Counted from the first letter of the stretch, positions 1 to 6,257 are shown. The stretch is DNA of 10,318 bases from Chitinophagales bacterium (GCA_016777395.1 JADHRO010000054.1:1-10318); one strand, 5' to 3'. Notes: generated by a model from the letters alone, not told the origin. Translations and numbers: made by a program.

Positions 1-19
1 CAACTGATTTTCTAGACAT
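1..19 (-). CDS. rpsN: 30S ribosomal protein S14 (uS14), 5' end only
   Basis: Only the start codon and the first codons are present: ATG at 19-17, reading MSRKSV before the window edge. The identity is mainly inferred from position, because S14 directly follows L5 in the spc operon of nearly all bacteria, and a short basic N-terminus fits. The start lies 3 nt after the rplE stop codon (TAA, then ATT, then ATG), so the two are probably translationally coupled. S14 is a small protein of the 30S head and a late-binding neighbour of S3 and S10. Whether this is the zinc-finger or zinc-free form cannot be told from six residues. Confidence 0.6.
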
Positions 20-22
20 AAT

Positions 23-571
23 TTATTTTTTAAATGGAAGACCCATTAGTTTTAATAATTCCATTGCTTCTTGATCTGTCTTGGCTGTAGTAACAATAGT
101 AATATTGAAACCTCCAATCCTAGATACTTTGTCGATATCAATTTCAGGGAAGATAATTTGCTCAGTAATACCGAAGTTGTAATTTCCTCTTCCGTCAAAA
201 CCTTTGTTATTAATCCCTTGGAAATCTCTTACTCTAGGCAAGGCCACGGAAACTAAACGATCCAAAAATTCATACATACGTTCTCTTCGCAAAGTAACTT
301 TAGCACCAATCGGCATATCTTCTCTCAATTTAAAATTTGATATTGCCTTCTTAGAAAGCGTAGCAACTGCTCTTTGACCTACAATGTCTGACATTTCTTT
401 GACAGCAACATCAACCAGTTTCTTGTCACTGGTAGCGCCATTAACACCTTGATTCAAGGCAATCTTAACTATCTTAGGCACAGCCATGATAGATGAGTAG
501 TTGAACTTTGCAGTCATAGCAGAGACAACTTCCTCATCATACTTTTTCTTTAAACGCGGTGTATAACTCAT
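23..571 (-). CDS. rplE: 50S ribosomal protein L5 (uL5)
   Basis: L5 binds 5S rRNA in the central protuberance of the 50S subunit and contacts S13 and the P-site tRNA. The product is 182 aa, against 179 in E. coli. Family landmarks are VPKIVKIALNQGVN (31-44), the basic SKKAISNFKLREDMPIG stretch (73-89), VTLRRERMYEFLDRL (92-106), LPRVRDFQGI (111-120), FDGRGNYNFGITEQIIFPEI (125-144) and the C-terminal GLPF (177-180). The ATG at 571-569 overlaps the last base of the rplX stop codon (TAATG), which indicates coupling with L24. An AGGAG lies 13 nt upstream, but it is part of the rplX coding sequence and too far away to be a convincing ribosome binding site. The gene looks intact and ordinary. Confidence 0.98.
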   Translation of the reverse strand: MSYTPRLKKKYDEEVVSAMTAKFNYSSIMAVPKIVKIALNQGVNGATSDKKLVDVAVKEMSDIVGQRAVATLSKKAISNFKLREDMPIGAKVTLRRERMYEFLDRLVSVALPRVRDFQGINNKGFDGRGNYNFGITEQIIFPEIDIDKVSRIGGFNITIVTTAKTDQEAMELLKLMGLPFKK

Positions 572-906
572 TATTCTATAATTTCTCCTGATTTAATAGA
601 AACTCTATTCCATCCTTTTTCACCTTTTTCTCTTCTAATTCTTGTAGCTTTCCCCGACTTAGGATCAATTAAAGCGACATTAGAAATATGAATAGGCGCT
701 TCCATTGGGATAATACCCCCATCTGGATTCTTTGCGTCTGGCTTAGTATGTTTTTTAACCATTTTTACTTTTTCTACAATCACCTTAGATGTTTTTGTAA
801 AAACCGTTAAAACTTTTCCTGTTTTACCTTTATCATTACCAGTTAATACAATCACTGTATCACCCTTCTTGATATTAAATTTTGGTTCAAATCTATTCTT
901 ACTCAT
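571..906 (-). CDS. rplX: 50S ribosomal protein L24 (uL24)
   Basis: L24 is an assembly-initiating protein that binds the 5' domain of 23S rRNA near the outer opening of the exit tunnel. The product is 111 aa (104 in E. coli). The KOW motif is clear at about residues 12-35, with KKGDTVIVLTGNDKGKTGKV. It is followed by the conserved VEKVKMVKKHTKP (44-56), GGIIPMEAPIHISNVALIDP (63-82) and a basic C-terminal part (TRIRREKGEKGWNRVSIKSG, 88-107). The start is ATG at 906-904, 10 nt after the rplN stop. The upstream leader is A/T-rich without a real Shine-Dalgarno sequence. The stop codon shares one base with the rplE start codon. Confidence 0.98.
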   Translation of the reverse strand: MSKNRFEPKFNIKKGDTVIVLTGNDKGKTGKVLTVFTKTSKVIVEKVKMVKKHTKPDAKNPDGGIIPMEAPIHISNVALIDPKSGKATRIRREKGEKGWNRVSIKSGEIIE

Positions 907-916
907 CTTCTTAATA

Positions 917-1285
917 TTATATAACCTCAGGAGCTAGTGAAACAATCTTCATATAATCTCTGTCTCTTAACTCACGGGCAACAGGACCAAAAATTCTTGT
1001 ACCTCTCATTTCCTCTTGAGGATTCAATAACACCACTGCATTATCGTCAAAACGGATATGAGAACCATCTTTTCTTTTAATAGACTTCTTCGTACGAACA
1101 ACAACAGCTTTATGCACTGTACCTTTCTTTGCATTCCCATTAGGTAAAGCTTTCTTTACAGAAACTACCACTTTATCTCCTATGGACGCATATCTTCTTT
1201 TAGACCCCCCTAGTACTTTAATTACTAGTATCTCTTTAGCACCACTGTTATCAGCTACGCCAGCTCTTGATTCTTGTTGTAACAT
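917..1285 (-). CDS. rplN: 50S ribosomal protein L14 (uL14)
   Basis: L14 sits on the interface side of the 50S subunit, forms an intersubunit bridge and is the docking site for the silencing factor RsfS. The product is 122 aa, essentially the family length (123 in E. coli). Landmarks are MLQQESRAGVADNSGAKE (1-18), GGSKRRYASIGDKVVVSVK (26-44), GTVHKAVVVRTKK (55-67), the signature region IRFDDNAVVLLNPQEEMRGT (77-96) and IFGPVARELR (98-107). The start is ATG at 1285-1283, only 1 nt after the rpsQ stop codon (TAAgATG). This implies re-initiation or coupling rather than an independent binding site. Confidence 0.98.
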   Translation of the reverse strand: MLQQESRAGVADNSGAKEILVIKVLGGSKRRYASIGDKVVVSVKKALPNGNAKKGTVHKAVVVRTKKSIKRKDGSHIRFDDNAVVLLNPQEEMRGTRIFGPVARELRDRDYMKIVSLAPEVI

Positions 1286-1286
1286 C

Positions 1287-1550
1287 TTATTTAGCTCTTT
1301 CTAAAATTTCAACTAATCTCCATCTCTTGTTTTTACTAAGAGGTCGAGTTTCCATAATCTTAACCACGTCACCTTCATTGCACTCATTAGTTTCGTCATG
1401 CGCCGTATACTTTTGAGTTTTCTTTAAAAACTTTCCGTACATCGGGTGAATAACTTTTCGTTCAACAGAAACGGTAATGGTTTTAGCCATTTTATTACTG
1501 CTTACAACACCAGTTCTGGTTTTTCTTAACTTTCTATCTACTGTTTCCAT
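1287..1550 (-). CDS. rpsQ: 30S ribosomal protein S17 (uS17)
   Basis: S17 is a primary 16S rRNA binder in the 30S body, with an OB-type beta barrel. The product is 87 aa (84 in E. coli). Visible landmarks are RKTRTGVVSSNKMAKTITV (9-27), where the KMxKTI motif is typical, VERKVIHPMYGKF (29-41), and the family signature GDVVKIMETRPLSKNKRWRL (60-79). The ATG at 1550-1548 lies 5 nt after the rpmC stop, and the gene ends 1 nt before rplN. No Shine-Dalgarno sequence precedes it; the junction reads AATAAGATCG before the ATG. The gene is intact with no unusual residues noticed. Confidence 0.98.
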   Translation of the reverse strand: METVDRKLRKTRTGVVSSNKMAKTITVSVERKVIHPMYGKFLKKTQKYTAHDETNECNEGDVVKIMETRPLSKNKRWRLVEILERAK

Positions 1551-1555
1551 CGATC

Positions 1556-1768
1556 TTATTCGTTTTCAGAATTATTCAATTCTCTACTTCTCAACTCAGT
1601 TAACAACCTTGCGACATCTCTGCGCATTGCTCTAATCTGCAATGGGTTTTCAATAGCAGAAATTGCGTGGTTAAATTCCATCTTTTTCAATAGAACCTTG
1701 GTCTCACGACCTTTTTCTAACAATTCTTCAGTTGTCAATTGTTTGATATCTTCTTTATTCAGTGTCAT
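1556..1768 (-). CDS. rpmC: 50S ribosomal protein L29 (uL29)
   Basis: L29 is a small two-helix protein beside L23 at the rim of the exit tunnel, part of the platform for nascent-chain factors. The product is 70 aa (63 in E. coli). It begins MTLNKEDIKQLTTEELLEK (1-19) and carries the signature NPLQIRAMRRDVARLLTELR (41-60). A short polar and acidic tail, NNSENE (65-70), extends beyond the E. coli length. The ATG at 1768-1766 lies 11 nt after the rplP stop, with an A-rich leader and no Shine-Dalgarno sequence. Its position between L16 and S17 is the canonical one. Confidence 0.97.
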   Translation of the reverse strand: MTLNKEDIKQLTTEELLEKGRETKVLLKKMEFNHAISAIENPLQIRAMRRDVARLLTELRSRELNNSENE

Positions 1769-1779
1769 AGCTTTCTTAT

Positions 1780-2202
1780 TTAAGCTTCTACGTAATCTCT
1801 TCTTGTTACTACTTTCGTCTGAACTGGTAATTTCTGAGCCGCTAATCTTAAAGCTTCTTTAGCTACCTCAGCAGAAACTCCGTCTACTTCAAACATAATT
1901 CTTCCAGGCTTAACAACTGCAACCCATCCTTCAGGCGCACCTTTACCTTTACCCATTCTCACCTCTAATGGCTTGCTTGTATAAGGTTTATCTGGGAAAA
2001 TTCTAATCCAAACTTTACCCTCTCTCTTCATGTATCTATTCACAGCAATCCTTGCAGCTTCAATTTGACGATTCGTAATCCAACTAACATCTAGTGATTT
2101 TAGTCCGAAAGAACCAAAAGATACTTCTGTACCTCTACCGGCATTTCCTTTCATTCTGCCCTTCTGCTGTTTTCTATACTTTACTCTTTTAGGTAATAAC
2201 AT
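1780..2202 (-). CDS. rplP: 50S ribosomal protein L16 (uL16)
   Basis: L16 organises the A-site side of the peptidyl-transferase region and contacts the elbow of tRNA. The product is 140 aa (136 in E. coli). Landmarks are MLLPKRVKYRKQQKGRMKG (1-19), FGLKSLDVSWITNRQIEAAR (32-51), KREGKVWIRIFPDKP (59-73), and the conserved loop VRMGKGKGAPEGWVAVVKPG (81-100). R82 corresponds to the arginine that is hydroxylated in E. coli L16 (established knowledge for that species; not shown here). The start is ATG at 2202-2200, 10 nt after the rpsC stop. The only purine-rich stretch upstream is a weak AGAGAAAG directly before the ATG. Confidence 0.98.
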   Translation of the reverse strand: MLLPKRVKYRKQQKGRMKGNAGRGTEVSFGSFGLKSLDVSWITNRQIEAARIAVNRYMKREGKVWIRIFPDKPYTSKPLEVRMGKGKGAPEGWVAVVKPGRIMFEVDGVSAEVAKEALRLAAQKLPVQTKVVTRRDYVEA

Positions 2203-2212
2203 CTTTCTCTAA

Positions 2213-2911
2213 TTATTTACGCTTAGCAAATTTCTTCTTCCCTTTCTTCGCATTCGGATCACCTACGTTAGGAGACAAATCTCTTTTTCCTAGAACCTCA
2301 CCTTTACAAATCCACACTTTAACACCAATTTTACCATATATAGTATTTGCTTCAACCAAAGCATAGTCAATATCCGCTCTAAGTGTTTGAAGTGGTGTTC
2401 TTCCTTGCTTATATTCTTCAGCTCTTGCCATCTCCGCGCCACCCAATCTTCCGGAGCAACGAATTTTGATACCTTGAGCACCCATTCTCATTGTAGAAGC
2501 AATAGCCATTTTTACAGCCCTTCTAAAATTAACACGACCCTCTAATTGCTTTGCAACGCTTTCTCCAACGATTGCTGCATCTAACTCAGGTCTTCTGATT
2601 TCTACGATGTTGATCTGCACATCCTTACCAGTTAATTTCTTTAACTCTTCTTTAATACGATCAACCTCTGAACCACCCCTTCCGATAATAATACCTGGAC
2701 GCGATGTGTGAACCGTTACAGTAACCCTCTTTAAAGTTCTCTCAATGATAATTTTTGAAAGACCCCCTTTATTAATACGAGCATGTAAGTACTCCCGGAT
2801 TTTCTCATCTTCCACTAGCTTTTTACCAGCGTCTTTGTCTGCAAACCAGTTTGAATCCCATCCTCTGATGATTCCTAGCCTATTCGATATTGGATTAATT
2901 TTTTGTCCCAT
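2213..2911 (-). CDS. rpsC: 30S ribosomal protein S3 (uS3)
   Basis: S3 lies at the mRNA entry channel of the 30S head and contributes to helicase activity together with S4 and S5. The product is 232 aa, against 233 in E. coli. It begins with the canonical MGQKINP. The type II KH domain carries the loop PGIIIGRGGSEVDRIKEEL (72-90). R130, R131 and K134 match the basic patch tied to mRNA unwinding in E. coli. The C-terminal signature runs through GIKIRCSGRLGGAEMARAE (147-165) and GRTPLQTLRADIDY (170-183), and the protein ends in a lysine-rich tail. The start is ATG at 2911-2909; a 15-residue longer reading would need a TTG at 2956 that overlaps the promoter and lacks family similarity. It is the first gene of the downstream transcription unit inferred here. 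Confidence 0.98.
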   Translation of the reverse strand: MGQKINPISNRLGIIRGWDSNWFADKDAGKKLVEDEKIREYLHARINKGGLSKIIIERTLKRVTVTVHTSRPGIIIGRGGSEVDRIKEELKKLTGKDVQINIVEIRRPELDAAIVGESVAKQLEGRVNFRRAVKMAIASTMRMGAQGIKIRCSGRLGGAEMARAEEYKQGRTPLQTLRADIDYALVEANTIYGKIGVKVWICKGEVLGKRDLSPNVGDPNAKKGKKKFAKRK

Positions 2912-2953
2912 TAATTTCGTTCTATTTTGAAACGCTTCTATAAAATTGGAGTG

Positions 2954-2984
2954 CAAATGTAAGGATTAAAATTGGTTATTTAAA
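2954..2984 (-). promoter_or_regulatory. Predicted internal promoter upstream of rpsC
   Basis: On the minus strand the octamer TACATTTG (2961-2954) matches the Bacteroidota -7 consensus TAnnTTTG exactly. A TTTA at 2984-2981, or TTT at 2984-2982, is a partial match to the -33 TTTG element, with a spacer of about 20 nt. Transcription would begin near 2947-2950 and give a 5' leader of roughly 37 nt before the rpsC ATG. The same octamer occurs in the better-formed promoter before the aminopeptidase gene at the right end. It lies just downstream of the terminator that follows rplV, so it would restart transcription for rpsC and the spc genes. This is a motif match only, with no expression data. Confidence 0.65.
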
Positions 2985-3053
2985 CCCTTGATTCATTTTT
3001 TTTGTATTTTTTTTATACACTTTTTCAATTGTTGTGGATACTTATTTTCATTC

Positions 3054-3090
3054 AAAAAAAATGCCTCCGTCAACAGGAGGCATCCCTTTT
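3054..3090 (-). terminator. Intrinsic terminator after rplV
   Basis: Read on the minus strand, a perfect 8-bp stem, ATGCCTCC (3083-3076) paired with GGAGGCAT (3068-3061), encloses a 7-nt loop TGTTGAC. It is followed at once by a run of T (3061-3054). The preceding AAAAGGG can extend the stem against the U-run with A-U and G-U pairs. The hairpin starts 22 nt after the rplV stop codon, an ideal position for a Rho-independent terminator. On the plus strand the trailing bases are CCCTTTT, so it is much weaker in that direction and there is no plus-strand gene to end. Its location inside the S10 gene string is unusual. Confidence 0.85.
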
Positions 3091-3105
3091 ATCTTAAATC
3101 ATACT

Positions 3106-3483
3106 TTATTCGGCTGCTGGCGCTTCCTCTTTAACAGGGGTTGCCACTTTTGAATCAACCACTAAGGTAATATGGTTAGAACGCTTACGAATTCTGTGCG
3201 CTCTACCTTGAGGCGCTGGTCTAAAACGTTTCAGCATTTTTCCACCATCAACCCAAATAGACTTAACGATTAAATCGTGATCTTCCGGTTGAGCCTCATT
3301 TTTTTGACCCCAGTTATTAACAGCAGATAATAACAGTTTCTCAATTTTCGGAGCTGATTCCTTGCTTGTAAACTTCAATACATTTAGTGCTTCGTTTACT
3401 TCCATTCCTCTAATCAAATCCGCTACCAACCGAGTTTTTCTTGTTGATGTAGGATTGTTTTTCAATTTTGCTACTGCTTCCAT
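3106..3483 (-). CDS. rplV: 50S ribosomal protein L22 (uL22)
   Basis: L22 is a core 23S rRNA binder whose long beta-hairpin lines the exit-tunnel constriction with L4. From the ATG at 3483-3481 the product is 125 aa (110 in E. coli). It begins MEAVAKLKNNPTSTRKTRLV (1-20), similar to the short E. coli N-terminus. Landmarks are RLVADLIRG (18-26), KIEKLLLSAVNNW (46-58) and the hairpin GGKMLKRFRPAPQGRAHRI (80-98) followed by RKRSNHITLVV (99-109). PAPQGR replaces the PRAKGR of E. coli, as is usual in Bacteroidota. A short tail rich in Glu, Pro and Ala (117-125) follows. A 13-residue longer form starting at TTG (3522) is possible but less likely. With the ATG start, the gap to rpsS is 55 nt. An intrinsic terminator follows the gene. 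Confidence 0.96.
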   Translation of the reverse strand: MEAVAKLKNNPTSTRKTRLVADLIRGMEVNEALNVLKFTSKESAPKIEKLLLSAVNNWGQKNEAQPEDHDLIVKSIWVDGGKMLKRFRPAPQGRAHRIRKRSNHITLVVDSKVATPVKEEAPAAE

Positions 3484-3538
3484 TTTTTCAATATTTAGAT
3501 TTTTAGTTAAGCGATTTTCCAATCGGATAAACTATATC

Positions 3539-3808
3539 TTATTTAATTTTCTTCGATGAATGACCTCTAAATGAGCGAGTTGGAGAGAATTCACCTAATT
3601 TGTGCCCTACCATATTCTCCGTAACATAAACAGGAATAAATTTATTTCCGTTATGCACTGCAATTGTATGGCCTACCATATCTGGAATAATCATACTTGA
3701 TCTTGACCAAGTTTTAATTACTGATTTTCTATCCGCCTCATTCATGACATCTACTTTTTTAAGTAAGTGATGAGCGATGTAAGGGCCTTTTTTTATTGAA
3801 CGTGCCAT
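3539..3808 (-). CDS. rpsS: 30S ribosomal protein S19 (uS19)
   Basis: S19 is a 30S head protein that works with S13 near the A-site and forms bridges to the 50S central protuberance. The product is 89 aa (92 in E. coli). Landmarks are MARSIKKGPYIAHHLLKKV (1-19), the conserved TWSRSSMIIPDMVGHTIAVH (33-52) and the signature PVYVTENMVGHKLGEFSPTR (59-78), with a basic C-terminus ending HSSKKIK. The ATG at 3808-3806 is separated from the rplB stop by only 3 nt (TAA, GAT, ATG), so translation is probably coupled to L2. No Shine-Dalgarno sequence is present. Confidence 0.98.
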   Translation of the reverse strand: MARSIKKGPYIAHHLLKKVDVMNEADRKSVIKTWSRSSMIIPDMVGHTIAVHNGNKFIPVYVTENMVGHKLGEFSPTRSFRGHSSKKIK

Positions 3809-3811
3809 ATC

Positions 3812-4636
3812 TTATTTTTTACGTTTGCTTATGATTAAACGATTCGATGATTTATTTTTGTCTCTAGTTTTAAAGCCTTTAGCATAAACGCCAGTTCTAG
3901 AACGCGGATGACCTCCTGAGTTACGGCCTTCACCACCACCCATTGGGTGATCCACAGGGTTCATTACTACTCCTCTTGTGCGAGGTCTAATACCTAACCA
4001 TCTTTTTCTCCCTGCTTTTCCTAGTCTAGTTAAGTTATGGTCTCCGTTTGAGACAGAACCGATAACCGCTAAACAAGTTTTAAGTATCATTCTTGTTTCA
4101 CCTGAAGGCATCTTTAAAATTGCATATTTCCCTTCACGTGCTGTAAGTTGAGCGTAAGCACCAGCACTTCTAGCAATTTGCGCTCCTCTACCTGGTTGCA
4201 TTTCAATATTGTGTACAACAGATCCTAAAGGAATGTCTGCTAAGTACAATGCATTCCCTACTTCAGGAGCTGCTTTTGATCCAGACATTACCTTTGCACC
4301 AACACTTAAACCGTTTGGAGCAATTATATAGCTTTTCTCTCCATCTTCATATTGCAATAATGCAATACGAGCTGTTCTGTTTGGATCGTACTGAATAGAC
4401 AACACTTCTGCTTGCATATCTTGCTTATCTCTTTTAAAGTCGATAATACGATATTTCCTTTTTGATCCTCCACCTCTATAACGAGTGGTGATTCTACCAT
4501 TAGAATTTCTACCACCTTTTTTACTTAAAGGTAAAAGTAGAGACTTCTCTGGTTTATCAGTTGTCACCTCTGCGAAGTCACTTCCGATTCTAAAACGTGT
4601 GCCAGGTGTTACTGGCTTAAATTTTCTAATTCCCAT
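3812..4636 (-). CDS. rplB: 50S ribosomal protein L2 (uL2)
   Basis: L2 is one of the largest and most conserved 50S proteins, needed for subunit association and peptidyl-transferase assembly. The product is 274 aa (273 in E. coli). It starts MGIRKFKPVTPGTRFRI (1-17). The N-terminal OB-like part includes NSNGRITTRYRGGGSKRKYR (44-63), and the SH3-like part has GSVVHNIEMQPGRGAQIARS (138-157). The C-terminal signature is VVMNPVDHPMGGGEGRNSGG (223-242), in which H230 corresponds to the functionally important His229 of E. coli. Met replaces His after DHP, as is common in Bacteroidota. The ATG at 4636-4634 lies 30 nt after rplW, with an A-rich leader ending AAGAAAAG. Confidence 0.98.
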   Translation of the reverse strand: MGIRKFKPVTPGTRFRIGSDFAEVTTDKPEKSLLLPLSKKGGRNSNGRITTRYRGGGSKRKYRIIDFKRDKQDMQAEVLSIQYDPNRTARIALLQYEDGEKSYIIAPNGLSVGAKVMSGSKAAPEVGNALYLADIPLGSVVHNIEMQPGRGAQIARSAGAYAQLTAREGKYAILKMPSGETRMILKTCLAVIGSVSNGDHNLTRLGKAGRKRWLGIRPRTRGVVMNPVDHPMGGGEGRNSGGHPRSRTGVYAKGFKTRDKNKSSNRLIISKRKK

Positions 4637-4666
4637 CTTTTCTTAGTTTGTGGATTCTTATTCCTA

Positions 4667-4969
4667 TTAGATATTACTATAGAAATCAATTGTATCGCCT
4701 TCCACAAGACTCACAATTGCTTTTTTATAAGCTGGTTTTCTTCCTGATGCCACGCCTGACTTTGTAAAGCGAGTTTTAGCTTTGGCCGGGATAACGTGTG
4801 TCCATACTTTATCTACACTCACCCCGTACATCGTTTCAATAGCCTTCTTGATGACTAATTTGTTTGCATCTCTATCTACAATAAAGGTAAATCGATTACT
4901 CTTTTCTTGCATTGCGTTAGACTTTTCAGTCACAACAGGCTTTATTAATACGTCTTCTATTACTCTCAT
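4667..4969 (-). CDS. rplW: 50S ribosomal protein L23 (uL23)
   Basis: L23 surrounds the exit tunnel and is the docking point for trigger factor and signal recognition particle. The product is 100 aa, the same as E. coli. Visible features are the N-terminal signature VLIKPVVTEKSNAMQEKSN (7-25), a beta strand RFTFIVDRDANKLVIKKAIE (26-45), YGVSVDKVWTHVIPAK (48-63) and a basic loop (64-83) before the final strand KKAIVSLVEGDTIDFYS (82-98). The ATG at 4969-4967 lies 8 nt after the rplD stop. No Shine-Dalgarno sequence is present. The gene is intact and in the canonical L4-L23-L2 order. Confidence 0.97.
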   Translation of the reverse strand: MRVIEDVLIKPVVTEKSNAMQEKSNRFTFIVDRDANKLVIKKAIETMYGVSVDKVWTHVIPAKAKTRFTKSGVASGRKPAYKKAIVSLVEGDTIDFYSNI

Positions 4970-4977
4970 GGCTTCAA

Positions 4978-5592
4978 TTATTTGTTAAAATATTCTAGAC
5001 TGCTTTCACTGATAACTAGTTTCTGGCAATTTAAAATATCATAAGTGTTTAAATTGTTAACCTCCGTGATTCTCGCTCCTTGAAAGTTTCTAGAAGAAAG
5101 CAAGACATTATTATCTGCATCTTGGTTAACGTATAATCCCTTCTTATCTGCTCCAATATTTCCTAAAAAAGAAACAAAGACGCTTGTCTTAGGTGCATCC
5201 ATTTTGAAATCTTCAACAACAACAATAGCCTTTTCTTTTGCTCTGTATGTAAGTGCTGAGAGTCTTGCTAATGCTTTCACTTTTTTATTCAATTTGAACG
5301 CATAATTTCTAGGACGAGGGCCGAATACACGACCACCACCTCTAAACAACGGATTCTTAATGTCCCCAAAACGAGCTCCACCAGAACCTTTTTGTTTTCT
5401 AATCTTTTTTGTAGATCCTTTAATCTCTGATCTTTCCCTTGCTTTGTGTGTACCTTGACGTTGGTTAGCTAAATATTGCTTCACGTCTAAGTAAATAGCA
5501 TGATCATTTGGTTCAATACCGAAAACTTCTTTTGGTAATGTCACCTCTCTTCCAGTTTCCTTACCGGCTGTATTTAAAACTTTTACTTTCAT
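4978..5592 (-). CDS. rplD: 50S ribosomal protein L4 (uL4)
   Basis: L4 has a globular surface domain and a long loop that forms the exit-tunnel constriction with L22. In E. coli it also represses its own S10 operon. From the ATG at 5592-5590 the product is 204 aa (201 in E. coli). The N-terminus is MKVKVLNTAGKETGREVTLP (1-20). The extended basic loop covers about 46-98, with KKIRKQKGSGGARFGD (62-77) and NPLFRGGGRVFGPRPRNY (80-97). A TTG-initiated form six residues longer was rejected. The start lies 1 nt after the rplC stop (TAAaATG). Unlike its neighbours it is preceded by a good Shine-Dalgarno sequence, embedded in the rplC tail. No E. coli-like S10 leader, the usual target of L4 autoregulation, is present. 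Confidence 0.98.
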   Translation of the reverse strand: MKVKVLNTAGKETGREVTLPKEVFGIEPNDHAIYLDVKQYLANQRQGTHKARERSEIKGSTKKIRKQKGSGGARFGDIKNPLFRGGGRVFGPRPRNYAFKLNKKVKALARLSALTYRAKEKAIVVVEDFKMDAPKTSVFVSFLGNIGADKKGLYVNQDADNNVLLSSRNFQGARITEVNNLNTYDILNCQKLVISESSLEYFNK

Positions 5593-5593
5593 T

Positions 5594-6214
5594 TTATTTA
5601 CCCTCCACAATTATGTAAGAACCTTTATGGCCGGGAACACTTCCCTTGACAACCATTAAGTTTTCTTCTGCTATCAATTTAATAATTTTCAGGCCTTTAA
5701 CTTTGACTCTATCGGTACCCATTCTTCCAGCCATACGTTGACCTTTCAGTACTCTTGAAGGCGTCGATGCCATACCAATTGATCCTGGCGCTCGTCCTCT
5801 GTTGTGCTGACCGTGTGTTTGCATTCCAACACCTCTAAATCCGTGACGTTTTACAACACCTTGGAATCCTTTACCTTTAGACGTACCAACCACAGCAATT
5901 TCTTCACCTTCTTCAAAGATATCGATAGTGATTTCATCGCCTAGATTTTTTTCAAAGTCGAAATCTCTAACTTCGAATAATTTGTGTTGAGGATCAACAC
6001 CAGCCTTCTTAAAGTGACCTTTCATTGGATTCGGAGTGTTTTTGGCTTTCTTTTCATTGTAGCCTAACTGCACAGCATTATAACCGTCAGTTTCTTCCGT
6101 TTTGATCTGAGTAACATAGCAAGGCCCAATGCTCAATACCGTACAAGGCATTTTTGAACCCTCTTCATTGAAGACGCTAGTCATTCCAATCTTTTTTCCT
6201 AAAATTGCTTTCAT
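5594..6214 (-). CDS. rplC: 50S ribosomal protein L3 (uL3)
   Basis: L3 is an early 50S assembly protein whose long loop reaches toward the peptidyl-transferase centre. The product is 206 aa (209 in E. coli). Landmarks are MKAILGKKIGMTSVFNEEG (1-19), the signature GTSKGKGFQGVVKRHGFRG (110-128), HNRGRAPGSIGMASTPSRV (137-155) and GQRMAGRMGTDRV (158-170). At the position of the glutamine methylated by PrmB in E. coli (GSIGQ) there is Met148, so that modification cannot occur here. The ATG at 6214-6212 follows an 81-nt gap after rpsJ, which contains a possible hairpin. No Shine-Dalgarno sequence is seen. The gene runs to within 1 nt of rplD. Confidence 0.98.
   Translation of the reverse strand: MKAILGKKIGMTSVFNEEGSKMPCTVLSIGPCYVTQIKTEETDGYNAVQLGYNEKKAKNTPNPMKGHFKKAGVDPQHKLFEVRDFDFEKNLGDEITIDIFEEGEEIAVVGTSKGKGFQGVVKRHGFRGVGMQTHGQHNRGRAPGSIGMASTPSRVLKGQRMAGRMGTDRVKVKGLKIIKLIAEENLMVVKGSVPGHKGSYIIVEGK
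5601..5606 (-). promoter_or_regulatory. Shine-Dalgarno-like GGAGGG before rplD
   Basis: On the minus strand GGAGGG occupies 5606-5601, leaving 8 nt to the rplD ATG at 5592. This is textbook spacing and sequence, and it is the only such case among the starts in this window. The bases also encode the Glu-Gly of the L3 C-terminus (VEGK), so the match may be incidental. Bacteroidota ribosomes largely ignore this element because the anti-Shine-Dalgarno end of 16S rRNA is sequestered (established for Flavobacterium johnsoniae), so its function is doubtful. Confidence 0.4.
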
Positions 6215-6257
6215 CTGTCTTTTTGTTTTAAAAAATTTGTTTCAGATGGAACTTATT

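Noticed and set aside
2912..2956. A 15-residue N-terminal extension of S3 starting at TTG (2956).
   Set aside because: MGQKINP at 2911 is the canonical S3 start, and the extension overlaps the predicted promoter and lacks family similarity.
3004..3018. GTAT/ATAC inverted repeat with a T-only loop in the rplV-rpsC gap.
   Set aside because: A four-base AT-rich stem is too weak to support a function.
3033..3041. DnaA-box-like TGTGGATAC (8 of 9 bases match) in the rplV-rpsC gap.
   Set aside because: It is a single imperfect box with no cluster of boxes and no origin-type gene neighbours; expected by chance in AT-rich sequence.
5593..5610. A six-residue N-terminal extension of L4 starting at TTG (5610).
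   Set aside because: The ATG at 5592 gives the normal L4 N-terminus with a well-placed GGAGGG, and the extension would overlap rplC further.
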